Below are positions 14,474 to 22,659 of a DNA stretch of 35,899 nt, piece after piece. The position numbers and the translations under genes are program-made. The notes beneath the pieces are model-generated. The model did no database searches. It was not told the origin of the DNA and saw nothing but the letters and a program-made list of their open reading frames with translations. The stretch covers positions 1-35,899 of the forward strand of contig JHUT02000018.1 of the NCBI GenBank assembly GCA_000690595.2. Reading direction: 5' to 3'. Source of the stretch: Natrinema mahii (GTDB taxonomy: Archaea > Halobacteriota > Halobacteria > Halobacteriales > Natrialbaceae). The first letter of the stretch is position 1, and every line of letters begins with the position of its first letter.

Positions 14474-16246
14474 ATGAACGGAGGACCAGCCGCGCCGAAC
14501 CGAACGGGCCCGAGTGACGGGGGCCCGAGCATCAGCCGGCGGAGCGCTCTGGCGGCGGCGGCCGGACTGACGGTCTCGACCAGCGGCTGCATTCGGCAAG
14601 TCCGGGATATTCTCATGCCGAACAACATCCAGCAGCTCTCGCTGACGATCACGACCCTCCCCGCGGACAGCGACAGACAGAGCATCCGGCTCTCCCGGGA
14701 GCTGGCCGACGTCTTCGAGACGGTCGGTATCAACGTCTCGTTCGATATCCGGTCCCCGGTCGATTTCCACCGGACGGTGTTGTACGATCACGAGTTCGAC
14801 GTCTGGATCGCCGAGCATCCGGGCGGCACCGATCCGGACTTCCTCTACGAGGCGTTGCACTCGGTCTATACCGACGAATCCGGCTGGCAGAACCCCTTCG
14901 GGTACACCAACCTGACCGTCGACGACTCCCTCGAGACCCAGCGCCAACTCGAGGGCGAGAAGCGCCGCGAGGCCGTCACGGACGTCCTCGAGCAGGTCGC
15001 GATCGAGCAGCCGTTCGTTCCGATCTGTATCCCGGACCAGCACCGCGCGGTCAGAACCGACCGGTTCGACTGGGACGAACGCGCGCTCGCGACCCCACAG
15101 GGCTATCTCGGAGTCGATCCGGCACCGGACGTCTCGACGCTGCGGGCCACGCATACCGATTCCCGGCCGACGTCGAACCTCAACCCGCTCGCAGTCGACT
15201 ATCGGGGAGAGGATCCGTTCGTCGATCTGCTGTACGATTCGCCGGCGACCGAGACCGCCGACGGCGAGATCGAGCCCTGGTTCGCCCGCTCGTGGGAGTG
15301 GGACGCCGGGACGATCGACGTGCGGCTCCGGACCGATTGTCCGTTCCACGACGGCGAGCCGATGACGGCCGAAGACGTCGCCTTTACGTATCGGTTCCTC
15401 GCGAATATGCGCCTCGACGACGCCGAGGCCGCCGCTCCCGCGCCCCGATACCGCGGGCTGGTCGAGGCTGTCGACTCGGTCGAGGTCGTCCACCGCGATC
15501 GCGTCGAGTTGCGGATCGACGCCGGCCGGCCGGTGGGTGAACGGGCGCTGTTGGTTCCGATCCTCCCCGCCCACGTCTGGCGCGAGCGGGCCGGCGGCGC
15601 GAACGGACCGGGGGGTGCGACCATCGCACAGGAGACCGCAGAGGCGGTCGCGACGGAGAACGTCCCGCCGATCGGGAGCGGCCCGTTCCAGTTCGCGGAG
15701 CGGACCGAAGGCGAGGGACTCACGCTCGAGCGGTTCGACGGTCACTTCACGCTGCGATCGGACGTCGATCTCCCGGCACCGACCGTCGACGAACTGACGG
15801 TCAGGGTCGACCCGCCCGGGGCGGCCGCCCAGCGGGTCGTCGACGACACCGCCGACGTGACGACCTCACCCCTCGAGGCCAACGTCGTCGCCGGCGTCGA
15901 TCAGTCCGGCAGCACTCGCGTCCTCGAGTCGCCGTCGTGGTCGTTTTACTGTCTCGGGTTCAACGCGCGGGACGCGCCGTTTAGCAATCCCCGCTTCCGC
16001 CGCGTCATCGCGCAGTTGATCGACAAGGAGTGGTTGGTCGACGAGGTGTTCCGGGGTCACGCGCGGCCCGTCGCCACGCCGGTGACCGAGGAGTGGGTCC
16101 CCGAGAGCCTCGAGTGGAACGGTACCGATCCCGAAACGCCGTTTCTCGGAACTGACGGCGAGGTCGACGAGGCCGCGGTCGAATCGGCCTTCGAGACGGC
16201 CGGCTTCCGCTACGACGAGCGCGGCCGGCTCCGGGTCAGACAGTAG
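14474..16246 (+). CDS. Tat-exported solute-binding lipoprotein, SBP_bac_5 family, apparently circularly permuted (copy 2)
   Basis: A 590-residue paralogue of the protein at 11709-13508, with twin arginine at 22-23 and lipobox Cys 39. The permuted order is identical. The C-lobe segment comes first (LSLTITTLPADSDRQ, VGINVSFDI, FDVWIAEHPGGTDPDF). The N-lobe follows (SNLNPLAVDY, FHDGEPMTAEDVAFTYRF), then FNARDAPFSNPRFRRVIAQ. The end is AGFRYDERGRL. The two copies share motif spacing throughout but differ at many positions, so the duplication is old and both reading frames are maintained. The ligand is unknown. Nothing next to it encodes a permease or ATPase, so it may feed a distant transporter, act as a receptor, or serve the PAP2 protein. 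Confidence 0.85.
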   Translation: MNGGPAAPNRTGPSDGGPSISRRSALAAAAGLTVSTSGCIRQVRDILMPNNIQQLSLTITTLPADSDRQSIRLSRELADVFETVGINVSFDIRSPVDFHRTVLYDHEFDVWIAEHPGGTDPDFLYEALHSVYTDESGWQNPFGYTNLTVDDSLETQRQLEGEKRREAVTDVLEQVAIEQPFVPICIPDQHRAVRTDRFDWDERALATPQGYLGVDPAPDVSTLRATHTDSRPTSNLNPLAVDYRGEDPFVDLLYDSPATETADGEIEPWFARSWEWDAGTIDVRLRTDCPFHDGEPMTAEDVAFTYRFLANMRLDDAEAAAPAPRYRGLVEAVDSVEVVHRDRVELRIDAGRPVGERALLVPILPAHVWRERAGGANGPGGATIAQETAEAVATENVPPIGSGPFQFAERTEGEGLTLERFDGHFTLRSDVDLPAPTVDELTVRVDPPGAAAQRVVDDTADVTTSPLEANVVAGVDQSGSTRVLESPSWSFYCLGFNARDAPFSNPRFRRVIAQLIDKEWLVDEVFRGHARPVATPVTEEWVPESLEWNGTDPETPFLGTDGEVDEAAVESAFETAGFRYDERGRLRVRQ

Positions 16247-16297
16247 CGCCGAAGCCGGGGCTGTCGGGAACGGAAAACGGCGAAAACGGGACGGAAA

Positions 16298-16681
16298 TTA
16301 CTGGTCCTCGAGCGCGTCGGCGATCCGCTTGAGCGCGCGGGTCTGGTCGCGCAGTTCGTCGCGCATCTGTCGGACTTCGCGGACGAGTTCCTCGTTGCTC
16401 TCCTCGCCGCCGCTGGCGCCGGGGCCGCCCGGACCGGGGCCGCCGGGGCCGCCGCCCATCATGCCGCCCATCATCTGTGCGAACGGGTTGCCACCGCCCA
16501 TGCCGCCGGGACCGCCGGGGCCGCCACCGCCGCCGCCGAACGGGCTCTCGGGGGGTTCGCCCTCGCCCTCGCCTTCTTCGGCGCGTTTCTCGCGGATCTC
16601 TTCGACTCGCTCTCGGAAGGATTTCTCCTCGCTTTCCTCACCGGCGTCGCCGTCGTCGGGTGCTTCGTTGTCGTCCGTCAT
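16298..16681 (-). CDS. acidic coiled-coil protein with Gly/Met/Pro-rich centre
   Basis: A 127-residue protein from ATG 16681. It has an acidic N-terminus (MTDDNEAPDDGDAGEESEEK), a charged helix (RERVEEIREKRAEEGEGE), a low-complexity Gly/Pro/Met region (about 50-92) and a C-terminal helix (RQMRDELRDQTRALKRIADA) likely to form a coiled coil. There is no signal peptide. I recognise the general type as conserved in haloarchaea but cannot name a function. Tri-glycine repeats make the start and length sensitive to repeat variation. Confidence 0.7.
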   Translation of the reverse strand: MTDDNEAPDDGDAGEESEEKSFRERVEEIREKRAEEGEGEGEPPESPFGGGGGGPGGPGGMGGGNPFAQMMGGMMGGGPGGPGPGGPGASGGEESNEELVREVRQMRDELRDQTRALKRIADALEDQ

Positions 16682-16801
16682 ACACTCGGGTTCTGGTGCG
16701 GCGGGGAAAAGGGTTGCCATGTCTCGGATATCGGTCCTCGACGCGCCCGCCACGGAGCGGCGAGAGCCGTGGCGTGTCGGGCCGGCGGACGGCCGACCTG
16801 T

Positions 16802-17560
16802 TCAGGTGCCGAACGACCCCAGCGACGACTGGAGCGTACGGTCCGTTCGTCCTCGCTCGAGGTCGTAGCCGACGAGATCGCGCATGTCGACGGCGTAGGT
16901 CGTCCCGCCGGTCCGCACCACGAGCAGTCGGCCCGTGACGCCGACGACGGTCCCCGAGGCGATCGTCTCGCGGACCGGTCGGGCCTCGAGACCGAGCCCG
17001 TAGTCGAACCGGTACCGATCGATGACGTCGAACTCGGCGAGGACCGACTCCCAGCCGGCTTCGTCGACGGTCGCGGCCAGCGAGGCGACTTTCGCCGGCG
17101 TCCGGACGCGGTCGACGAGCCGCTCGGCGATTTCGGCCTCGAGTTCGCGCGCGATGCGGCCGTTCGAGACGGTGTGGATGTGGGCCCCGCGGTCGGCTCC
17201 CTGTTCGCGCAGGCGGGTCTCGAGCCGCCGGCGTTTGGTGACGCCGACCTTGAACGTGTCCGGGGCGAAGGCGGCGACGTAGACGGCGTGGTCCTCGTCA
17301 CAGTCCATCTCGTCTTTCAGGCAGGTCCCCGTACAGCGGGCACAGACCCACGTGCTGGTGTGGTACTCGCAGTAGGGTGCGGACGGTCGGTCGCAGGCGA
17401 CGTGTCCGTTGTCAGTGATGGTCCCGGCACAGTGGCGGTCCCCGAGCGAGTACGCGAGGTCGTCGCCGGCCTCGAGCGGCCGGGCGTCGACGGTGCCGTC
17501 GCCGTCGCTGATCAGAAGTGCCGACCCCCGTCCGCTCGGTTCGTAGCCGACCAGTTGCAC
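16802..17560 (-). CDS. DUF2797 zinc-binding protein with GIY-YIG-like core
   Basis: A 252-residue protein. Residues 44-98 hold Cys/His groups (DRHC, CDRPSAPYCEYH, CARCTGTC, MDC) that probably bind zinc. HAVYVAAFAPDTFKVGVTK followed by RLETRLREQGAD (about 99-125) is the DUF2797 core and recalls the first strands and Arg helix of GIY-YIG nucleases (VYV for GIY, KVG for YIG). A beta-rich end follows. The function is unknown; a nucleic-acid role is an inference. It diverges from the mini-lipoprotein gene at 17681, and the 120 bases between hold the promoters. Confidence 0.85.
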   Translation of the reverse strand: MQLVGYEPSGRGSALLISDGDGTVDARPLEAGDDLAYSLGDRHCAGTITDNGHVACDRPSAPYCEYHTSTWVCARCTGTCLKDEMDCDEDHAVYVAAFAPDTFKVGVTKRRRLETRLREQGADRGAHIHTVSNGRIARELEAEIAERLVDRVRTPAKVASLAATVDEAGWESVLAEFDVIDRYRFDYGLGLEARPVRETIASGTVVGVTGRLLVVRTGGTTYAVDMRDLVGYDLERGRTDRTLQSSLGSFGT

Positions 17561-17647
17561 GCGTTCGGGTTGGGACCGGGCGCAAATAGACGTAGCGCTC
17601 CGGGCGGCCGATCGGGCGTCCCGGCGGTGCCGACGGCGCGTGGCCCG

Positions 17648-17659
17648 TGGCTATATACC
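17648..17659 (+). promoter_or_regulatory. TATA element of the mini-lipoprotein / beta-helix unit
   Basis: The sequence tggctatatacc is centred about 27 bases before ATG 17681. This indicates a leaderless transcript beginning at the mini-lipoprotein start rather than at the beta-helix GTG start. Confidence 0.65.
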
Positions 17660-17680
17660 ACGTCGGGACAGTCGGCCCGT

Positions 17681-17827
17681 ATGGACAGTTCGGAACTGCG
17701 GCGGCGGGACCTCCTCGCCGCGGCGTCGGGCAGCTGCGTGGTACTCGCGGGCTGTGCGGACGGGGGACTCCTCGATGAGTCGCCGGCGTACGGCGAGGCG
17801 TACGGGCGAACCTACGGGGGCGAGTGA
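17681..17827 (+). CDS. 48-residue Tat lipoprotein signal peptide / mini-lipoprotein
   Basis: The product starts MDSSELRRRDLLAAASGS, continues to a lipobox LAGC (Cys near residue 25) and adds 23 Gly/Tyr-rich residues ending YGRTYGGE. It looks like the N-terminus of a secreted protein with nothing attached. Its stop TGA overlaps the GTG start of the beta-helix gene in another frame (GTGA). Either it is a small lipoprotein translationally coupled to the next gene, or it is the signal peptide of that protein separated by a one-base shift. Confidence 0.6.
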   Translation: MDSSELRRRDLLAAASGSCVVLAGCADGGLLDESPAYGEAYGRTYGGE

Positions 17828-19329
17828 GCGTGGCCGACGAGACCCCGCGGCTCGGGCTGGGAACGTACGAGCCCGGCGATGAGTGGGACCACACCGACAC
17901 GGTGGAGGCGGTCGATCGCCACGCGATCGTCCGCGGGCCGATCGCCGACCGGCCCGAGACGGGCGAGTACGACGACGAACTCTACCACGCCACCGATCAG
18001 GGGCTCACCTGGCGATGGGACGGGGGCGACGAGGACTGGGTCTATTTCGGCGGGCGGGGGAGCCCCGAGCGCCCGGTCCCGGGAACGAGTCACTTCGAGG
18101 CGGCGACGATGACTCGCGCCAGCACCGCGGAGTCGCCCGTCTGGAACGTCGAGGCCCACGGGATCGACGGCGACGGCGAAACCGAAGTCGGGGCGGCCGT
18201 CCACGCACTCCTCGAGACGGTCCACGAGGCCGGCGGCGGGATCGTCTACTTCCCGCCGGGCCGGTACCTGCTCGAGCGGACGCCGCTGATCGGCGACGAC
18301 ACGGTCCTGCAGGGCGCGGGTCGAGCGACGGTCCTCGAGGGGCCCCGTCCCGAGGGCGAGGAGGGGCGAGCCCTGCTCTCGAACAGGGGCTTCGACGCGA
18401 CGGGGTACGACGGCGCGTCGAACTGGGGCGTTCGCGATCTCCGGATCGACGCGCCGGAATCGACGGGGATCATGCCGGCCCACGCCGAGAACGTCCGGCT
18501 GGAAGGGATCTACGGCGACCGGATCCACTACCACCACGTCGACGTCGTCTCCGCGAAGAACGTCACCGTGGACGGCTACTGGGCGACCCGCGGCGGCGAA
18601 GGTGACTCCGACGCGCCGGTCCAGTTCGACAACCAGAACGAGGGAACCGGTGTGAACGGCGTGTGGGACGGAAAGCGGGAGTCGCTGGTCACCGACGACG
18701 GGACCCCGACGCGGAACTGTACGCTCACGAACTTCGAGATCGATCCGACGAACGGCCCCGAGTACGGCGTTCACCTCCACCGGGACGGCACCGAGTCGAT
18801 CACGATCGAGGACGGGTACATCACCGGCTGTGAGTACGCGGCCGTCAGGGCCGATACCGGCGCCCGCCTCTCGGACCTGACTATCGATGCCGTCTCGTGT
18901 CTCGAAAACGCGCGGGGAATCTCGCTGGGCCACGTCGCAGGCGGCCGGCGAGAACTGACGATCAGTAACGTCACGATCCGGACCGACGACGACGCGACGG
19001 CCGCCGGATCGGGCCTCTACGCCGGCGGGTTCGACGGGGCGTCGATCTCGAACGTCGTCGTCGACGGCGCGTTCACGAACGCACTCGTCTTCGACGACAT
19101 GGACGATCTGAAGCTGACCGGGATCACCGCGACGGGAGCCGACGACCAGTCGTTCCGGTTCAGGGAGGGCGTCGACGCGACGCTGACGACCGCTCGCGCG
19201 GCCGACTGCGGGACCGCCGCGATCTACGCCGGCCCCGACAGCAGCGTCGCCTACGGCGGCGTCACGTTCGAGAACGTCGGTCACCGCGTCGAGGTCGACG
19301 GCGACCTCCGGGAGTGGGCCACGTCCTGA
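17824..19329 (+). CDS. right-handed beta-helix (pectate-lyase-like) protein
   Basis: A 501-residue protein from GTG 17824. Its N-terminal region (YEPGDEWDHTDTV, IVRGPIADRPETGEYDDEL) precedes a pectate-lyase-3-type start (NVEAHGIDGDGETEVGAAVH, GGIVYFPPGRYLL). Many short parallel-beta-helix turns follow (NVRLEGIYGDRIHYHH, NVTVDGYWATRGGE, SLTIEDGY-like repeats) up to about residue 485. Such proteins bind or cleave polysaccharide. No signal peptide is in frame; the only export signal is on the overlapping mini-ORF. The predicted fold is solid, the substrate unknown. Confidence 0.82.
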   Translation: MSVADETPRLGLGTYEPGDEWDHTDTVEAVDRHAIVRGPIADRPETGEYDDELYHATDQGLTWRWDGGDEDWVYFGGRGSPERPVPGTSHFEAATMTRASTAESPVWNVEAHGIDGDGETEVGAAVHALLETVHEAGGGIVYFPPGRYLLERTPLIGDDTVLQGAGRATVLEGPRPEGEEGRALLSNRGFDATGYDGASNWGVRDLRIDAPESTGIMPAHAENVRLEGIYGDRIHYHHVDVVSAKNVTVDGYWATRGGEGDSDAPVQFDNQNEGTGVNGVWDGKRESLVTDDGTPTRNCTLTNFEIDPTNGPEYGVHLHRDGTESITIEDGYITGCEYAAVRADTGARLSDLTIDAVSCLENARGISLGHVAGGRRELTISNVTIRTDDDATAAGSGLYAGGFDGASISNVVVDGAFTNALVFDDMDDLKLTGITATGADDQSFRFREGVDATLTTARAADCGTAAIYAGPDSSVAYGGVTFENVGHRVEVDGDLREWATS

Positions 19330-19405
19330 CCGGGACGACCCGACGGCGACTCGCGAGCGCTCGAGACGGCCAAGACCTATCCGGGGCGGCCGCCAACAGG
19401 GAGCC

Positions 19406-19759
19406 ATGACTCTCGAGGGAGCGATCGAGACGGCGGCGGACGGCTCCAGAGACGCCGTCATGTTCGTGTTCACCGTGACCAACGCGGGCGAGGAGGCGCT
19501 CGAACTCGACTTCACCGACGCCTGCAAGGCGGAGTTCCTCGTCGTGGACGACGGCGCGGAGATCTGGCGGTTCAGCGAGGGGCGGGCCTTCGCGCAGATG
19601 CTGAGTTCGGACCGCCTTGAGCCCGGCGAGTCGACGACCTACGAGGCGGAGTGGTCCGACCCCGAACCGGGCGAGTACACGGCGATCGCGACATTACGGG
19701 CGCGAGAGCGGACCTGCGAGGCGACGACGGCGGTCGCGGTGCCGGAGAGCAAACAGTGA
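19406..19759 (+). CDS. BsuPI-domain protein
   Basis: A 117-residue beta-sandwich protein. FVFTVTNAGEEALELDFTDA, an EFLVVDDGAEIWRFSEGRAF stretch and LEPGESTTYEAEWSDP match the BsuPI (intracellular proteinase inhibitor) domain in order and spacing. There is no signal peptide from ATG 19406, so it is probably cytoplasmic. The family was named for a Bacillus inhibitor, but inhibitor activity is not assured here. A single Cys pair (DACKAEF, RTCEAT) could form a disulfide. Confidence 0.8.
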   Translation: MTLEGAIETAADGSRDAVMFVFTVTNAGEEALELDFTDACKAEFLVVDDGAEIWRFSEGRAFAQMLSSDRLEPGESTTYEAEWSDPEPGEYTAIATLRARERTCEATTAVAVPESKQ

Positions 19760-19870
19760 CGCCACGCGGGACGTGACCTTTCCCGGCCGGATTACGATTT
19801 ATAGAATCAGTTTTAGTCATATCGGAACTCTGGTTCGTCAGACGAAGGGGAACTATTGTGCTTCTCCATA

Positions 19871-19880
19871 GGGTATAAAC
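19871..19880 (+). promoter_or_regulatory. TATA element of the cbiX operon
   Basis: The sequence gggtataaac is centred about 28 bases before ATG 19904. It indicates a leaderless mRNA and rules out the upstream start of the longer frame. Confidence 0.65.
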
Positions 19881-19903
19881 CGGCTCCGTCCGAACGGTCG
19901 CGC

Positions 19904-20803
19904 ATGCAAGCGCTGGTCATCGCGGCACACGGATCGCACCTGAATCCGGACGCCTCGGACCCCACCTACGCCCACGCGGACACGATCCGCGAGACGGGCG
20001 CGTTCGACGAGGTCCGCGAGGCGTTCTGGAAGGAGGAACCCCACTTCCGCGAGGTCATCCGAACGCTCGAGTCCGACGAGGTATTCGTCGTCCCGCTGTT
20101 TATCAGCGAGGGCTACTTCACCGAACAGGTCATCCCGCGGGAACTCCGACTCGACGACTGGGACCCCGAGAAGTGGGAGTCAGACGGCACCAGCGCCTCC
20201 CAGGCCACCCTCGAGGCCGAGGACGTGGGCAAGACGATCCACTACTGCGGGCCGGTCGGGACCCACGATGCGATGACCGACGTGATCGTCCAGCGCGCCG
20301 AGACGGCGACGGGAGATTCAGACGTCGGCGAGGGCGTTGGCCTCTCGGTCGTCGGCCACGGCACCGACCGCAACGAGAACTCCGCGAAGGCGATCGAGTA
20401 CCACAGCGACCGCATCGCCGAGCGCGACCGCTTCGACGAGGTGAAGGCGCTGTTCATGGACGAGGAGCCGGAGGTCGACGACGTCACCGACTACTTCGAG
20501 AGCGACGATATCGTCGTCGTCCCCCTCTTTATCGCCGATGGCTACCACACGCAGGAGGACATCCCCGAGGACATGGGCCTGACCGAGGACTACCGGCTCG
20601 GCTGGGACGTGCCGAGCGAGGTCGACGGCCACCGGATCTGGTACACGGGCGCGGTCGGCACCGAGGACCTGATGGCCGACGTCGTCCTCGAGCGGGCCGC
20701 GGACGCCGGGGCCGACATCGGTGACGCCCGCGAGGCGGTCCGTGAGCTGGCCGCCTCGGTCGCGAAGCCGGAACCGAACGCGGGAGCGGGCGCGGGGGAC
20801 TGA
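19904..20803 (+). CDS. cbiX: sirohydrochlorin cobaltochelatase, CbiX type (two-domain)
   Basis: A 299-residue protein made of two tandem chelatase-like halves. The first begins MQALVIAAHGSHLNP with its His in AAHGSH, followed by VVPLFISEGYFTEQVIPREL. The second has LSVVGHGTDRNENS and VVPLFIADGYHTQEDIPEDM. The metal-binding His residues are present in both halves. It should insert cobalt into sirohydrochlorin in the anaerobic-type cobalamin pathway; a ferrochelatase role for siroheme is possible. ATG 19904 is set by the TATA box. The next gene starts four bases after its stop, so the two are probably coupled. Confidence 0.9.
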   Translation: MQALVIAAHGSHLNPDASDPTYAHADTIRETGAFDEVREAFWKEEPHFREVIRTLESDEVFVVPLFISEGYFTEQVIPRELRLDDWDPEKWESDGTSASQATLEAEDVGKTIHYCGPVGTHDAMTDVIVQRAETATGDSDVGEGVGLSVVGHGTDRNENSAKAIEYHSDRIAERDRFDEVKALFMDEEPEVDDVTDYFESDDIVVVPLFIADGYHTQEDIPEDMGLTEDYRLGWDVPSEVDGHRIWYTGAVGTEDLMADVVLERAADAGADIGDAREAVRELAASVAKPEPNAGAGAGD

Positions 20804-20806
20804 CGC

Positions 20807-21961
20807 GTGACAGTGGCGACGGACGACCTCGAGGCGCTGCTCGACCAGGCGTCGTCGGGCATCGCGTTCGACGGCCTGCACGTCGCGGAAACCGACGGCG
20901 AGTACGCCCTCGAGACGCCGGACGGCGAACGGGCGGGCCTCGACGAGGACGCGTTGCGGGACGCCCTCGCGGCCAACGGCGAGTACGTCACGAACTGGCG
21001 CTACTGGCAGGAGACCGTCGGCGGGGCAGGCACTGCCCGCCGCGCGTTCCTCCGGTGGTGCGAGCGAGCGCCGCTCGCGGACGCCGCGGACGAGGCGACG
21101 AGCACTCCCTGGACCGAGGGCGACGACGGCGCGGCCGCGCTCGCGGTTCCCGAACGCTACGACGCGCTGCGGGACGGCATCGACCGCGAGTGGGGACAGC
21201 TCGCCATCACCGCCCGCTTCGTCGACGCCGACGACCCCGACGGGGAGCGCGTCTACGACCTCTGGCACGTCGACGACGCCGACGCCGACCTCGCGGACCT
21301 GGAAGTCCACGACGACCCGCGGGACGCGCGCGAACTCGCGACCTACGACGCTGACGGCCGCTACCGACCGTTAAAGACCGCGCCGACGCTGCCCGGCGGC
21401 TGGGCCTTCACCGGGCTCTCGGGCGACGACCTCGTCGAGACGGTCGAGTTCTTCTACCCCGCGACCGTCGCCAACTGGCACCGCGAACTGCGGGGGAACT
21501 TAGACGTCGACCACTGGCTCGAGACGGCCGAGCGCCAGACGGGGATCTACGACGTGATCGACGAACTCCCCCGCGAGGCCGTCGCGTGGATGGCCGAGGC
21601 CTGCTGTGTCGACTCACAGTGTCTGCGCCGCCGCGAGTGGGAGTACGAAGACGGTGACGACCTCGACGTCGACGGCGGCGACGGCCCCTTCCCCTGTCGC
21701 GAGCCGTGTTCGCTCGTCGTCGCCGCGGCCCGCAAGTGGACGACCCTCGAGTCCGAGGAGGAACGCACCTACGAACTCGAGCTGACGACCAGCGAAATCA
21801 ACCAGCTCACGGAGCTGATCGACGCCGTCGCCGATGGCCGCACCGACGAGATCCGCGAGGCCGACGTCTACGACGGCGCGAACCGGTACCGGGCGCGATA
21901 CCTCCGGGCCAAGCGCTTCGACGACGAGGGCGAACTCGAGGCGACCGAAGTCGACGACTGA
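20807..21961 (+). CDS. DR2241-family putative 4Fe-4S protein
   Basis: A 384-residue cytoplasmic protein from GTG 20807. The N-terminal half is acidic and mixed alpha/beta. The Cys cluster ACCVDSQCLRR (about 265-275) plus FPCREPCS near 299-306 supplies five cysteines that fit the 4Fe-4S domain described for DR2241. The family is often next to CbiX chelatases, and here it directly follows cbiX, so a role in cobalt insertion or in redox support of chelation is likely but inferred. There is no signal peptide or membrane segment. Confidence 0.82.
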   Translation: MTVATDDLEALLDQASSGIAFDGLHVAETDGEYALETPDGERAGLDEDALRDALAANGEYVTNWRYWQETVGGAGTARRAFLRWCERAPLADAADEATSTPWTEGDDGAAALAVPERYDALRDGIDREWGQLAITARFVDADDPDGERVYDLWHVDDADADLADLEVHDDPRDARELATYDADGRYRPLKTAPTLPGGWAFTGLSGDDLVETVEFFYPATVANWHRELRGNLDVDHWLETAERQTGIYDVIDELPREAVAWMAEACCVDSQCLRRREWEYEDGDDLDVDGGDGPFPCREPCSLVVAAARKWTTLESEEERTYELELTTSEINQLTELIDAVADGRTDEIREADVYDGANRYRARYLRAKRFDDEGELEATEVDD

Positions 21962-22059
21962 TAGGATTGCTGTCCCGGTGGGACCGCGACCGTCCGACGG
22001 CCCCGCCGGTACTGACGTACAGTAGACCGTGTGAGCCCGGTCCGGTTTCGACCGGTCTG

Positions 22060-22647
22060 TTATCGAACGAGAAGTACCAGCGCGACGGCGACGCCGACGA
22101 GGACGATCACCAGTCCCGCCGCGGTAACGGGGCCGCCGATCGTCGCCGCGGTCGCGCCCCCGACGCCGATCGCGACCAGCCCCAGCGCGGCGACTGCCAG
22201 CGTCGCCGGCTCGAGACCGTCGCCGACGATCCGATCGAGGGTCCGTTCGATCCCCGTCGGCTCCGGCTCGGTATCGGCCGGTGCGGCCAGCGAGTCGTCG
22301 ACGTCGACGGCCGGCGGGCCGGGAACGACGGTGACGGCGATCGAGATCGATTCCGCCCCGTACCCCGTGAGTACCTCGAGAGTGCCCTCGACGGGCCCGT
22401 CGATCGAATCGGCGTCGACGCCGACGGGGACGGTGGTGACGGCGTTCGGTTCGACGTAGTAGTTGCCCTCCTCGAGGGCGGCGATCCGCTCGAGGTCACC
22501 GGCGAGTCGACAGTGGACGTGTGCGGGCGCGTCGTGGCCCGCCAGTCGAAGGGCGAACGACCCGTCGACCTCGACGGCGCTCGCGGCCGTCTCGAGGTCG
22601 TCTGTGGACTCGCGGTTGACGTGGACGGTGACCTCGGTCTCGGGCAT
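22060..22647 (-). CDS. haloarchaeal membrane-anchored protein (DUF7524-like)
   Basis: A 195-residue protein. The N-terminal 110 residues form a soluble beta-rich domain (VTVHVNRESTDDLETAASAV, EGNYYVEPNAVTTVPV). An acidic Pro-rich linker (near 114-135) leads to two hydrophobic helices (ATLAVAALGLVAIGV, AAGLVIVLVGVAVALVLL) at the C-terminus. No signal peptide is present, so the N-terminal domain may face the cytoplasm. I believe haloarchaea call this DUF7524. It starts 12 bases after the Trm112-like gene and is likely co-transcribed. It converges on the DR2241 gene. Confidence 0.75.
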   Translation of the reverse strand: MPETEVTVHVNRESTDDLETAASAVEVDGSFALRLAGHDAPAHVHCRLAGDLERIAALEEGNYYVEPNAVTTVPVGVDADSIDGPVEGTLEVLTGYGAESISIAVTVVPGPPAVDVDDSLAAPADTEPEPTGIERTLDRIVGDGLEPATLAVAALGLVAIGVGGATAATIGGPVTAAGLVIVLVGVAVALVLLVR

Positions 22648-22659
22648 GAGTGGCTGGCC

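Noticed and set aside
11673-15745. Minus-strand frames of 443 and 429 codons over the two binding-protein genes
   Set aside because: The two shadows resemble each other only because the sense genes are paralogues. They have no start context or domains.
16298-16681. Prefoldin-type chaperone call for the Gly-rich protein
   Set aside because: Only a short C-terminal coiled coil is visible, and the low-complexity centre is incompatible with the prefoldin layout.
17812-19527. 571-codon minus-strand frame over the beta-helix gene
   Set aside because: It has Arg/Val-rich composition and no motifs, while the opposite strand encodes clear beta-helix repeats.
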